Both the position numbers and the translations under genes were made by a program. A DNA stretch of 40,124 nt, taken from positions 1 through 40,124 of the forward strand of contig UQVH01000025.1 in the NCBI GenBank assembly GCA_900544535.1. Reading direction: 5' to 3'. Below are positions 9,431 to 18,106 of this stretch, in pieces; within the stretch, counting starts at the first letter, position 1, and each line of letters begins with the position of its first letter. The DNA is from an uncultured Bacteroidales bacterium (GTDB lineage Bacteria; Bacteroidota; Bacteroidia; Bacteroidales; Muribaculaceae). The notes under the pieces are model-generated. The model did no database searches and had not been told where the DNA came from. It worked only from the letters and a program-made list of their open reading frames with translations.

Positions 9431-9442
9431 CCGGCAAAAAAG

Positions 9443-9481
9443 AAACCGAGACTGCCCTTCACGGACGGCCTCGGTTTTTTT
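9443..9481. terminator. Bidirectional intrinsic terminator
   Basis: AAACCGAG (9443-9450) pairs with CTCGGTTT (9470-9477). A T-run continues on the plus strand to 9481, and an A-run precedes the stem, giving a T-run on the minus strand. It ends both the terminase gene and the convergent histone H1-like gene. Confidence 0.75.
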
Positions 9482-9513
9482 CCTGACAAAATCTGAAAAA
9501 ATCTCCGGTTTTA

Positions 9514-9687
9514 TTATTTGCCGGCAGCAATTGATTCTTTGCGGAATTGTTTCAGAAGTTTTTCGATTTCAAGAGATACCTTGCGGGCACGGGCACCGGC
9601 AGCTTTGTTGCCGTTCTCGACCTGAGCCTGTGCATCTTTTGCAAAAGCTTCAAAGTTGGAAGCAAGCTGTTCAACGAGATTTTTCAT
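9514..9687 (-). CDS. Histone H1-like protein, Hc1 family
   Basis: A 57-residue gene too short for usual length cut-offs. The product starts MKNLVEQLASNF and carries the family core VENGNKAAGARARK followed by SLEIEKLLKQFRK, then ends in a short basic tail with two stop codons in tandem. Proteins of this kind in Bacteroidales are small, basic, helical and thought to bind DNA, by resemblance to chlamydial Hc1. It is a single-gene unit: its own TATATTTG promoter lies about 95 bases upstream and a bidirectional terminator lies just downstream. The family is usually about 55-60 residues here, so the gene is complete. Function in nucleoid compaction is inferred from the family, not shown by the sequence. 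Confidence 0.85.
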   Translation of the reverse strand: MKNLVEQLASNFEAFAKDAQAQVENGNKAAGARARKVSLEIEKLLKQFRKESIAAGK

Positions 9688-9780
9688 TGCGATGAGTTTG
9701 AGGTTAAAGATTAATAGATGCTTAGAGTAAGAGGGAGACGGAAAGTGTTGGCTTGCCAGTGTGTCCTATTGCTCATGCTG

Positions 9781-9812
9781 CAAATATACGTACAAAAAAG
9801 TTATATATCCAA
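9781..9812 (-). promoter_or_regulatory. Promoter of the histone H1-like gene
   Basis: On the minus strand TATATTTG (9781-9788) fits TAnnTTTG, with a TTG at 9810-9812 about 21 bases upstream. The predicted 5' UTR is about 85-90 bases. Confidence 0.55.
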
Positions 9813-9894
9813 GAATTTTGTTAATTTTTATTCCATAAATCCCCGATTTTCCATACTTTTCCCCTTTTTTGATCCTTTTTCCTCGCTTTTTTCA

Positions 9895-9902
9895 TAACTT
9901 TG
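9895..9902 (+). promoter_or_regulatory. -7 element that decides the start of the M16 peptidase gene
   Basis: TAACTTTG at 9895-9902 is a perfect -7 box. Its last three bases are a TTG that could open the reading frame at 9900, but transcription would begin after it, so translation should start at the ATG at 9960. A TTTG at 9868-9871 is a little far (23 bases) for a good -33 element. Confidence 0.6.
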
Positions 9903-9959
9903 AAGTGGTTTTTAAAGAAAAAAGCAGCTTCCGTTCAGGAACCCCTCAGACTGAAAGAA

Positions 9960-11252
9960 ATGATTGATTTCAATAAATTCACGCTTCCCAATGGTTTGCG
10001 TGTCATCCACAACTACGATCCCTCGACGGCGATGGTCGCCGTCAACATCCTTTATAACGTGGGCTCACGTGACGAAAGCGCCTCGATGACCGGACTGGCC
10101 CACCTGTTCGAACATCTGATGTTCGGCGGTTCGGTCAATATCCCCGACTTCGATGCCGAGATGGAGCGTGCCGGAGGCGTGGACAATGCCTGGACTTCTA
10201 ACGATTTTACGAATTTCTATGACGTGGCCCCCGCACGGAATTTCGAGACTCTTCTCTGGCTCGAAAGCGACCGGATGCTCGGTCTCGCCTTCTCGCCGAA
10301 AGCTCTTGACGTGCAGCGCCATGTGGTCATCGAGGAGTTTAAGGAAACCCATCTCAACCGTCCTTACGGCGATCTCTACCATCTGCTGCGCGGGCTGGTC
10401 TACAAGTCGCATCCTTACCGCTTCCCTACGATCGGAAAGGAGCCTTCCCATATCGAGAAGGTCACCGACACCGATGTCCGTGAGTTTTTCTACTCCCACT
10501 ATGCTCCGAACAATGCCGTGCTCGCCGTCAGCGGCAACGTCACTCTTCAGCAGATCCGTGAGAGTGTGGAGCGCTGGTTCGGGCCGATCCCCGCGAGGGA
10601 AATTGCCCCCCGGACTTATCACCCGGAGCCTCCGGTCGATTCTCCCCGCGAACTCGAAGTCCGCGGTCAGGTGCCGCAGACCTGCGTGGTCGTGGCCTAT
10701 CCCATGCCCGGTTACGGCGAGCCCGGCTATATCGAGTGTGATCTTATCACCGACATCCTCGCATCGGGGCGCTCGTCGAGATTCTACCGGCGCCTCGTGC
10801 TTGGAAGCGAGCTTTTTGCTTCGGCCGACGCCATGATCATCGGCAGTGAGGAGCCGGGTATGCTCATGCTCCAGGCCCGTCTGACCGACAATTCCGAAGA
10901 GGCCGCCCGCACCGCTGTGGCGCGCCTTCAGGAGGAGGCTTCGTGTCTGTGCTACCACGCCGCGCGCCGCGACCGCCTGTCGTATGCTCACTCCGAGGCC
11001 CGTCCCGACGGAGTGAGTCCCTTTGAGGTCGAGCGCGCCATTAACCGCTTTGCCAGTGATTTCACATTCTCTTCGCTGAGCTATCTCCAGCGGGCCCAAG
11101 CTCTCGCAATGGCCGAGATGCACGGCGAGGACATTAATGATATTGTACCGGCCTATCGCCGCGTGACCACATCTTCGGTCGTGGCCACCGCGCGCCGCGT
11201 CCTCGACCCGCGCCATGCCTGTACTCTGATCTATCGTCCGGAAAATGACTGA
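9960..11252 (+). CDS. M16-family zinc metallopeptidase
   Basis: A 430-residue single-unit M16 (pitrilysin/processing peptidase-like) protein. The inverted zinc motif HLFEH is at 48-52, preceded by the usual GLAHLFEHLMF context, and the third ligand lies in the VIEEF segment near 125-126; all are present, so this is a catalytic rather than a structural M16 copy. The later arginine/tyrosine region with SSRFYRRLV (about 275) is also typical. No signal peptide is seen with either start, suggesting a cytoplasmic or unclassically exported enzyme. I chose the ATG at 9960 because a promoter box overlaps the upstream TTG and the family begins at about this point (NGLRVI follows directly). The stop overlaps the next gene by 8 bases, so the two are translated from one mRNA. 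Substrate unknown. Confidence 0.85.
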   Translation: MIDFNKFTLPNGLRVIHNYDPSTAMVAVNILYNVGSRDESASMTGLAHLFEHLMFGGSVNIPDFDAEMERAGGVDNAWTSNDFTNFYDVAPARNFETLLWLESDRMLGLAFSPKALDVQRHVVIEEFKETHLNRPYGDLYHLLRGLVYKSHPYRFPTIGKEPSHIEKVTDTDVREFFYSHYAPNNAVLAVSGNVTLQQIRESVERWFGPIPAREIAPRTYHPEPPVDSPRELEVRGQVPQTCVVVAYPMPGYGEPGYIECDLITDILASGRSSRFYRRLVLGSELFASADAMIIGSEEPGMLMLQARLTDNSEEAARTAVARLQEEASCLCYHAARRDRLSYAHSEARPDGVSPFEVERAINRFASDFTFSSLSYLQRAQALAMAEMHGEDINDIVPAYRRVTTSSVVATARRVLDPRHACTLIYRPEND

Positions 11253-12321
11253 CACCCGGATGGAAAATTCGCGTCCCGTTTCCGCCGCCCCTCTGGTGTC
11301 GGTAATCCTCCTTTCCTACAATCAGGAGGATTCCGTCGGTGCGGCCATTGAATCGGTTCTTGCTCAGGACTGTCCCTTCCCGTTTGAACTGATCATCGGC
11401 GACGATGCCTCGGCCGACTCCACCCGTGCCGTCTGCGAACGCTATGCCGCCGCCCGTCCTGATGTCGTGAGACTCATGCCCGCGGCGCCCAACAAGGGGG
11501 TGGTCAGGAATTATTTCGACTGTTTCAGTCATTGCCGCGGCCGCTATGTCACCGACTGTGCCGGCGACGATCGCTGGTCCGATCCCTCAAAACTCCGGGC
11601 GATGGCCGCGCTCCTTGAGGCTGATCCTTCGGTCAATGTGGTCTTTTCTGACTGGGAAATCCTCGACGAGTCGACAGGGCACCGCTCACGCCGCTCCGAC
11701 TCCCCTGATTTTCCTCCGGTTGGCGATGCCTGCCGTGATGATGCCCCTCTCCGTGTCGGCGGCCGTCGGCTTTTGCGCATGATCCTTGACCACACCGCCG
11801 ACCTGCCTTACAACCTCTCGGCCTCGCTTTTCCGTCGCGAAGTCGTGCAAAAAGTCCTTGATGAGGCTCCGCTGATGGTCTGCAATCCCGATTTCGGCTG
11901 TGAGGATCTTCCTGTGATGGCTGCTCTTGCCGCTGCGGGCGATGCCTGCTATTATCCGCGTCCCACTCTATGCTACCGTATCGTTCCGGACTCTCTGACC
12001 CACACCGCCGATCCTGCAAAACTTCTGCGTTTCCACTCCAAAAGCCTCCATGCGGCCGCCGTGCTGACGGAGTTCTACGGCCTGCCGCAGTCCGAAGTCT
12101 CGCACATGTTCCGCAAGAAGGCGGCTTTTCTTGTCGCGCTTGCTTTTGACTCGCTCGATCCTGAGAGCGTACGCCTTGTGCGCTCTGTCCTGGCTGAATG
12201 GACTCTTCCTCTTCCCGCAGCGTCGCGCCTGCGGCTGTCGCTCGCCGGAAGCCCGTTTTTGTGGCGTATCGCTCTCGGCGTGAAGAAAATGTTGTGTCAA
12301 ATGCTAAAAAATATTAAATGA
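11245..12321 (+). CDS. Family 2 glycosyltransferase
   Basis: A 358-residue protein with the GT-A fold opening VSVILLSYNQEDSV, the nucleotide-binding IGDDAS segment near 50-55, and a second acidic cluster AGDDRW near 110 that would hold the metal and sugar nucleotide. The remainder is soluble apart from a short C-terminal amphipathic stretch. It probably adds a sugar to a cell-surface glycan, but the sugar and acceptor cannot be read from sequence. It overlaps the end of the M16 gene by 8 bases (ATGACTGA), implying translational coupling; why a peptidase and a sugar transferase should be coupled is unclear. Confidence 0.8.
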   Translation: MTDTRMENSRPVSAAPLVSVILLSYNQEDSVGAAIESVLAQDCPFPFELIIGDDASADSTRAVCERYAAARPDVVRLMPAAPNKGVVRNYFDCFSHCRGRYVTDCAGDDRWSDPSKLRAMAALLEADPSVNVVFSDWEILDESTGHRSRRSDSPDFPPVGDACRDDAPLRVGGRRLLRMILDHTADLPYNLSASLFRREVVQKVLDEAPLMVCNPDFGCEDLPVMAALAAAGDACYYPRPTLCYRIVPDSLTHTADPAKLLRFHSKSLHAAAVLTEFYGLPQSEVSHMFRKKAAFLVALAFDSLDPESVRLVRSVLAEWTLPLPAASRLRLSLAGSPFLWRIALGVKKMLCQMLKNIK

Positions 12322-12353
12322 ATTCACATCGCGCTTGGCTTTAGTGTCTTTGA

Positions 12354-12385
12354 TTTGTGGATTTTTACAATTTTTACTAACTTTG
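12354..12385 (+). promoter_or_regulatory. Promoter of the rimP-nusA-infB operon
   Basis: TTTG (12354-12357), 20 bases, then TAACTTTG (12378-12385): both halves of the Bacteroidales vegetative promoter with good spacing. Predicted start about 12392, leaving a leader of about 100 bases before rimP. Confidence 0.7.
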
Positions 12386-12400
12386 CACTCAGAAAGTCAC

Positions 12401-12432
12401 GGAGGAGGCCACGAGCTTCCTCCATTGTTTTT
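12401..12432 (+). terminator. Leader hairpin with T-run ahead of rimP (possible attenuator)
   Basis: GGAGGAGGC (12401-12409) pairs over nine positions, with one G-T wobble, with GCTTCCTCC (12415-12423) across a 5-base loop, and is followed by a run of five T at 12428-12432. It lies between the promoter and the first gene, where a terminator would act on the whole operon. Confidence 0.55.
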
Positions 12433-12489
12433 ATAAGTGCGGAAACCTCACTCATGAAAATACGGACAACCTCTTAAGATTGACAGAAA

Positions 12490-12957
12490 ATGATTGATAA
12501 GAACGAAGTCCGCCGTCTGGTGGAAGAAGCCATCGCCGGTACCGACGCTTTTGTTGTCGACGTGACCGTTTCGGCTGCAAACGATATTGTGGTGGAGCTG
12601 GACAGCGCCACCGGGATTGATCTCGACTTCTGCGCGGATCTCAACCGCAGCCTCAACGAGAAACTTGACCGCGACGCCGAGGATTACAGCCTCGAAGTCG
12701 GCACCGCCTCCCTGACCGCTCCCTTTAAGGTGAAAGGCCAGTATGAGAAGAATCTCGGCAACGAGGTCGAGGTGCTTACCCGCGACGGCAAGAAACTCAA
12801 AGGTATCCTGACCGATGTCACCGACAGCGATTTCACCGTCGAGGTCACCCGCAAGGTCAAGGAGCCGGGAGCCAAGCGCCCCGTCATGGTGGCCGAGCCG
12901 CTCGTCATTCCTATGGAGCAGGCAAAGCAGGTCTGCTACGTGATCGACTTTAAGTAA
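12490..12957 (+). CDS. rimP: Ribosome maturation factor RimP
   Basis: A 155-residue protein needed for 30S subunit maturation. The N-terminal domain has the family pattern of a helix followed by strands (FVVDVTV, VVELDSATGI with a conserved D-DFC-DLNRSLNEKLD stretch), and the C-terminal Sm-like barrel contains KNLGNEVEVLTRDGKKLKG. RimP is typically about 150 residues. It is the first gene of the rimP-nusA-infB order, which is conserved across bacteria and confirms the call even though RimP sequences diverge strongly. The next gene begins 38 bases later. Confidence 0.92.
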   Translation: MIDKNEVRRLVEEAIAGTDAFVVDVTVSAANDIVVELDSATGIDLDFCADLNRSLNEKLDRDAEDYSLEVGTASLTAPFKVKGQYEKNLGNEVEVLTRDGKKLKGILTDVTDSDFTVEVTRKVKEPGAKRPVMVAEPLVIPMEQAKQVCYVIDFK

Positions 12958-12995
12958 TCGGAAAAAATAAATCAAAGATATATCATAAAACTTAT

Positions 12996-14351
12996 ATGGC
13001 AAGAAAAGAAGAAGCTCCCAACATGGTGGAGCGTTTCGCCGAATTCAAGGAACTGAAAAATATCGACAAGACCACTATGATCAGTGTTCTTGAAGAGTCA
13101 TTTCGCAACGTGCTCGCCAAGATGTTTGGCACTGACGAGAATCTCGACGTCATCATGAACCCCGACAAGGGCGACGTGCAGATCTTCCAGAATCTCGAAG
13201 TCGTGCCCGACGGCGAAGTCACCAACCCCAACCTCCAGATCTCGCTCACCGACGCCCGTGCCGACGACGATCCCGATGTGGAGATCGGCGAGGAGCACAC
13301 CAAGGAAATCTTCTTTGCCGACTTCGGACGCCGCGCCATCCTCAACCTCCGTCAGACTCTCCAGTCGAAGATCCTCGACCTCCAGAAAGAGGCTATCTAC
13401 ACCAAGTTCAAGGAACTCGAAGGCCAGCTCGTTTCCGGCGAAGTCTATCAGACATGGTCGCGCGAGACCCTTCTGCTCGACGATGAGAAGAACGAACTCC
13501 TCCTTCCGAAGAGCGAGTCTATCCCCGGCGACTTCTTCCGCAAGGGCGAGAATGTGCTTGCTGTCATCGCCAACGTCGACAACAAGAACAACAATCCCAA
13601 GATCACCGTATCGCGTACCAACGAAACCTTCCTCCGCCGTCTCTTCGAGCGCGAAGTGCCTGAGATCGTCGACGGTCTGATCAACATCCGCGCCGTGGCC
13701 CGCATCCCCGGAGAGCGCGCCAAGATCGCCGTCGAGAGCTTCGATGACCGCATCGACCCCGTAGGTGCCTGTGTAGGTGTCAAGGGTTCGCGTATCCACG
13801 GCATCGTCCGCGAGCTTCGCAACGAGAACATCGACGTCATCAACTACACCTCGAATCCTCAGCTCTTCATCCAGCGCGCCCTCAGCCCCGCAAAGATTTC
13901 GAGCATCCACCTCGACGAGGAAGAGAAGAAAGCCGAAGTCTTCCTCCATCCTGAGGAAGTGTCTCTCGCCATCGGTAAAGGCGGTCTCAACATCAAGCTC
14001 GCCTCGATGCTGACCGGCTATGTCATCGACGTTTACCGCGATACCCCCGAAGAGATCGACGAGGACATCTACCTCGACGAATTCAAGGACGAGATTGACG
14101 GTTGGGTCATCGACGCGCTTAAGGACATGGGCTGCATCACCGCCAAGAGCGTCCTCCGCACTCCGCGTCAGGAACTCATCGACAAGGCCGACCTGGAGGA
14201 AGACACTGTCGACAACGTCATCCGCATCCTCAGTGCCGAATTCGAGGAAGATGCTCCCGCCGGCACTCCTGCCGCTGAAGCTCCCGCTCAGGAAGCTCCT
14301 GCTGCCGATGAACCCACAGCTGACGCCGCTCCCGCAGGAGAAGCCGAGTAA
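12996..14351 (+). CDS. nusA: Transcription termination/antitermination factor NusA
   Basis: NusA binds RNA polymerase and nascent RNA and tunes pausing, termination and antitermination. The 451 residues show the N-terminal polymerase-binding domain (about 1-140), an S1 domain (about 145-207), and two KH domains with signature loops VGVKGSR (260-266) and AIGKGGLN (325-332). A short helical segment around 385-415 resembles one acidic repeat, and the last 35 residues are a low-complexity Ala/Pro/Glu tail. The E. coli-type pair of C-terminal repeats is not fully present, as usual outside Proteobacteria. It sits between rimP and infB. NusA is known to control its own operon in E. coli, which makes the leader hairpin upstream of rimP interesting. 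Confidence 0.95.
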   Translation: MARKEEAPNMVERFAEFKELKNIDKTTMISVLEESFRNVLAKMFGTDENLDVIMNPDKGDVQIFQNLEVVPDGEVTNPNLQISLTDARADDDPDVEIGEEHTKEIFFADFGRRAILNLRQTLQSKILDLQKEAIYTKFKELEGQLVSGEVYQTWSRETLLLDDEKNELLLPKSESIPGDFFRKGENVLAVIANVDNKNNNPKITVSRTNETFLRRLFEREVPEIVDGLINIRAVARIPGERAKIAVESFDDRIDPVGACVGVKGSRIHGIVRELRNENIDVINYTSNPQLFIQRALSPAKISSIHLDEEEKKAEVFLHPEEVSLAIGKGGLNIKLASMLTGYVIDVYRDTPEEIDEDIYLDEFKDEIDGWVIDALKDMGCITAKSVLRTPRQELIDKADLEEDTVDNVIRILSAEFEEDAPAGTPAAEAPAQEAPAADEPTADAAPAGEAE

Positions 14352-14420
14352 CATATCCCGGTTCCCTATGCGTCCCGATCCTCTCCGCCTCACTAAAAAT
14401 TGTAACACCAATCTCTCAAT

Positions 14421-17400
14421 ATGCCGAGAATAAAAATAAGTCAAGCCGCTAAAGAATTCAACGTCACTATCCAGTCGTTAGCTGACCAGTTGAGCAAAAA
14501 GGGTATCACGATTGATGCCTCGAATCCTAACACCCGACTGGATGAGAGTGCCTATGATATTCTGGTCGAGGCTTTCCAGCCTGACCGCAAGGAGCGCGAG
14601 CGTATCGACCGCCTCCGCCAGGAGAAAGAAAAAAAGGAAAAATCATCTGCCGCTCCTTCATCACAGCCGGCACAAGTGTCCGAAGCTGAAGCAGCACCCG
14701 CTGTTTCGCAGGGCCCGCGTGTCATTGGCAAGATAGAGCTTGACAAAAACAACAATCCGGTGCCTGCCGCTCCCGCCAAGCCCGCGAAGTCCGAAGCCGC
14801 TCCCAAGCCTGAACCCGCTCCCGCGCCGAAGGCTGCCGAACCGGTTGGGACTCCGGAAACTCCTAAGGCGCAGGCTCCGCAGCCGCGCGTGGAACCGGAG
14901 ACCGTAAAGGCCGTTCCGGAAGCTCCGAAGGCTGCCGAACCGGCTAAGTCCGAAGCCAAGGAAGAGGTCAAGGCCGCAGTTCCAGCTCCTGAAGCACCCA
15001 AAGCACCGGTCCCCGTATCAGAGGCTCCCAAAGCCGCTCCTGCCGCACCTAAGGCTGCCGCAGTGCCTGCCAAGGCTGCCGCACCTGCCGCCGAGGCGCC
15101 GAAGGCTGAGTCTAAGGTTCAGGCTCCGAAAGCCCCGGAGGCAGCTAAACCCAAGGCTCCGAAACAGGATCTTCCCGAAGCTCAGGCTTCAAAGCCCCAG
15201 GCACCGAAGACCGCCGAGACTCCGAAGGCCGAACAGCCCAAGTCTGAACCAGCGCCTGAAAAAGCCGCTGACGACGAAGTCTTCCGCTATAAGTCTGACG
15301 CTCAGGTCGTGGCTCCCAAAGTCGTGGGCCACATCGACCTTGCCGCACTCAACCAGTCGACACGTCCCAAAAAGAAATCCAAGGAGGAACGCCGCAGCGA
15401 GCGCATCAAAGGCGCTGCCGGAGGTGCTTCATCCCAGAGCGGTGACCGCAAGAAGCGTCGTCGCATCGGCGGCAAGGTTGACATTGAGAAGGCTGCCAGC
15501 CAGGGTGATGCCGGCAGCGGCCGTGGCTCCAAGGAAAACCGTGGCGGAGGCGAGCGCAGTGAGCGCGGTGAACGTGAGCGCGGCCGCGGCCGTGAGCGCG
15601 ATCGCGAACGCAGCAAGCGTTCGGTCCACACCGAAGTCAATGAGGAGGACGTTCAGAAGCAGGTACGCGAGACTCTCGCCCGCCTGACCTCCAAGGACAA
15701 GAATCAGAAGAAGGGCGCCAAGTGGCGTAAGGAAAAGCGTGAGGCTGTGGCCCACCGCGCATCCGAAGCCGCCGCTGAGGCAGCAGCAGAAAGCAAGGTG
15801 CTCAAGCTCACAGAGTTTGTGACTGCCAACGACCTTGCTGTCATGATGGATGTCCCCATCAATAACGTCATTGCCACCTGTATGAACCTCGGTGTGATGG
15901 TGTCCATCAACCAGCGTCTCGATGCTGAAACCATCAACATCGTCGCTGAGGAATTCGGCTATCAGACGGAATATGTTTCGGCTGAAGTGGTCGAGGCCAT
16001 TCATCAGGAAGAGGATACCGAAGATGAGCTCGTCACCCGTCCGCCGATCGTGACCGTCATGGGCCACGTCGACCATGGCAAGACTTCGCTCCTCGACTAC
16101 ATCCGCAACGCCAACGTGATCGCCGGCGAAGCCGGTGGCATCACCCAGCATATCGGCGCCTACAACGTGAAGCTTTCCGACGGACGCCACATCACCTTCC
16201 TCGACACTCCGGGCCACGAGGCATTCACCGCCATGCGTGCCCGCGGTGCGAAAGTGACCGACCTCTGTATCATCATCGTCGCCGCTGACGACAACGTCAT
16301 GCCGCAGACAGTCGAAGCCATCAACCATGCATCCGCAGCCGGTGTGCCTATCGTCTTCGCCATCAACAAGATCGACAAGCCCGCAGCCAACCCCGACAAG
16401 ATCAAGGAAGAACTTGCCCAGATGAACTACCTCGTGGAGGAATGGGGCGGCAAATACCAGTCGCAGGACATCTCCGCCAAGAAGGGCATCGGTGTCGAGG
16501 ACCTCATGGAAAAGGTGCTTCTCGAAGCCGAACTTCTCGACCTCAAGGCCAACCCCAACCGCCGCGCCACCGGTTCGATCATCGAATCGTCGCTCGACAA
16601 GGGCCGCGGATACGTGGCCACAGTGCTTGTGCAGAACGGTACACTCCGCGTCGGCGACATCATCCTCGCCGGTACCCACTTCGGCCGCGTGAAGGCTATG
16701 TTCAACGAACGTAATCAGCGCATCACCGAGGCCGGTCCGGCGGAACCTACCCTCATCCTCGGTCTCAACGGCGCTCCTACCGCCGGCGACACATTCAACG
16801 TGATGGAGACCGAACAGGAAGCCCGCGAAATCGCCACCAAGCGCGAACAGCTCCAGCGCGAACTCGGTCTGCGCACATCCAAGCGCACCACTCTCGAAGA
16901 GATCGGACGCCGCCGTGCCATCGGAAACTTCCACGAGCTCAACATCATCGTCAAGGGCGACGTCGACGGCTCGATCGAAGCTCTTTCCGACTCGCTCATC
17001 AAGCTTTCGACCGAGGAAGTCAAGGTCAACGTGCTCCACAAGGCCGTCGGTGCCATCTCCGAAAGCGATGTCACTCTCGCCGCCGCATCCGATGCCATCA
17101 TCATCGGCTTCCAGGTGCGTCCCTCGCAGGCCGCCCGCCGTGCCGCCGAGCGTGACGGTGTCGAGATCCGCCTCTACTCGGTCATCTATCAGGCCATCGA
17201 GGAGGTCAAGGACGCTATGGAAGGCATGCTTGCTCCCGAAATCAAGGAAGAGGTCATCGGTACAGCCGAAGTGCTCCAGACATTCCACATCTCGAAGGTC
17301 GGCACCATTGCCGGCGCCATTGTCCGCGAGGGCCGCATCAAGCGCAGCTGCAAGGTGCGCCTGATCCGCGACGGCATCGTGCGCTACACCGGCGAACTCG

Positions 17401-17543
17401 GTTCGCTCAAGCGCATGAAGGACGATGTCAAGGAAGTCACCTCAGGCTACGACTGCGGTCTCTCAATCGCCGGATACAACGACATTCAGGAAGGCGACCT
17501 TATCGAAGCCTACGAAGAAGTCGAGGTTAAGAAAACCCTCTGA
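14421..17543 (+). CDS. infB: Translation initiation factor IF-2
   Basis: IF-2 is the GTPase that brings initiator tRNA to the 30S subunit. At 1040 residues it is long. Residues 1-55 form the IF2-N helical domain (RIKISQAAKEFNV). About 80-300 is a low-complexity stretch dominated by Ala, Pro and Lys with irregular PKAAE-like repeats. About 320-430 is strongly basic with Arg/Gly/Glu runs. A second IF2-N-like domain precedes the G domain. GTPase motifs are complete: GHVDHGKT (548-555), DTPGH (595-599) and NKID (about 649-652). Domains II, III and IV follow to the C-terminus. The long extension is common in Bacteroidota IF-2. It is the third gene of the rimP operon, and folK follows within 45 bases. 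Confidence 0.96.
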   Translation: MPRIKISQAAKEFNVTIQSLADQLSKKGITIDASNPNTRLDESAYDILVEAFQPDRKERERIDRLRQEKEKKEKSSAAPSSQPAQVSEAEAAPAVSQGPRVIGKIELDKNNNPVPAAPAKPAKSEAAPKPEPAPAPKAAEPVGTPETPKAQAPQPRVEPETVKAVPEAPKAAEPAKSEAKEEVKAAVPAPEAPKAPVPVSEAPKAAPAAPKAAAVPAKAAAPAAEAPKAESKVQAPKAPEAAKPKAPKQDLPEAQASKPQAPKTAETPKAEQPKSEPAPEKAADDEVFRYKSDAQVVAPKVVGHIDLAALNQSTRPKKKSKEERRSERIKGAAGGASSQSGDRKKRRRIGGKVDIEKAASQGDAGSGRGSKENRGGGERSERGERERGRGRERDRERSKRSVHTEVNEEDVQKQVRETLARLTSKDKNQKKGAKWRKEKREAVAHRASEAAAEAAAESKVLKLTEFVTANDLAVMMDVPINNVIATCMNLGVMVSINQRLDAETINIVAEEFGYQTEYVSAEVVEAIHQEEDTEDELVTRPPIVTVMGHVDHGKTSLLDYIRNANVIAGEAGGITQHIGAYNVKLSDGRHITFLDTPGHEAFTAMRARGAKVTDLCIIIVAADDNVMPQTVEAINHASAAGVPIVFAINKIDKPAANPDKIKEELAQMNYLVEEWGGKYQSQDISAKKGIGVEDLMEKVLLEAELLDLKANPNRRATGSIIESSLDKGRGYVATVLVQNGTLRVGDIILAGTHFGRVKAMFNERNQRITEAGPAEPTLILGLNGAPTAGDTFNVMETEQEAREIATKREQLQRELGLRTSKRTTLEEIGRRRAIGNFHELNIIVKGDVDGSIEALSDSLIKLSTEEVKVNVLHKAVGAISESDVTLAAASDAIIIGFQVRPSQAARRAAERDGVEIRLYSVIYQAIEEVKDAMEGMLAPEIKEEVIGTAEVLQTFHISKVGTIAGAIVREGRIKRSCKVRLIRDGIVRYTGELGSLKRMKDDVKEVTSGYDCGLSIAGYNDIQEGDLIEAYEEVEVKKTL

Positions 17544-17587
17544 TCAGGCTCGCTGCCCGATCATGGTCAAGGGATAAAGTGCCGTTC

Positions 17588-18082
17588 ATGACCTGCAATA
17601 TCCACATCAACATAGGCTCAAACAGCGGCTGCCGCCACGCTCTTATCGAGCGCGCGGCAGCCGCCGTTGCTTCGGCCGCGGGAGGCCCCGTGAGCCGTTC
17701 GGCCGTCATCGAGACGGAACCATGGGGCTTCGACTCGCCCAACGCTTTCCTGAACCTCGGACTGATGGTGGAGCGCGAGCTGCCTCCGGCGACCGATATG
17801 CGGGCTTTCGCCCTCACCTTGCTCCGGCGTCTTCGCGCGATCGAGCGGGGCATCGACCCCTCGCCCCACCGCGACGCCTCCGGAGGCTACATAGACCGCG
17901 CGATAGACATAGACCTGATTGCTGTCGGCGACCTGGTGATGGAGACTCCCGAACTCACCCTTCCGCATCCGCGCATGCACGAGCGCGAGTTCGTCCTGCG
18001 CCCGCTGGCTGAACTCGACCCCCTCTGGCGCCACCCCCTCCTCGGCCTCACGGGTTCCGAATTGCTTTCCAAATTGAAATAA
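17588..18082 (+). CDS. folK: HPPK, 6-hydroxymethyl-7,8-dihydropterin pyrophosphokinase
   Basis: Transfers pyrophosphate from ATP to the pterin in folate synthesis. The 164-residue length is normal. Family signatures seen are IGSNSG near the N-terminus, the ETEPWGF segment, the metal-binding DIDLI motif, and the LPHPRMHEREFVLRPL stretch that follows it. I chose the ATG at 17588; a GTG at 17579 would add three residues. It starts 44 bases after infB and may be read through from that operon, although folK is not usually part of it. Confidence 0.92.
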   Translation: MTCNIHINIGSNSGCRHALIERAAAAVASAAGGPVSRSAVIETEPWGFDSPNAFLNLGLMVERELPPATDMRAFALTLLRRLRAIERGIDPSPHRDASGGYIDRAIDIDLIAVGDLVMETPELTLPHPRMHEREFVLRPLAELDPLWRHPLLGLTGSELLSKLK

Positions 18083-18106
18083 CTTCTTAAATGACAATAC
18101 GATTCA

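Noticed and set aside
13098..14444. Long open frame on the minus strand opposite nusA (also long ones opposite infB, the M16 gene, the TIR gene and korB)
   Set aside because: They lie entirely over well-supported genes, carry no recognisable domains, and their length follows from GC-rich third-position codon use in the real gene.
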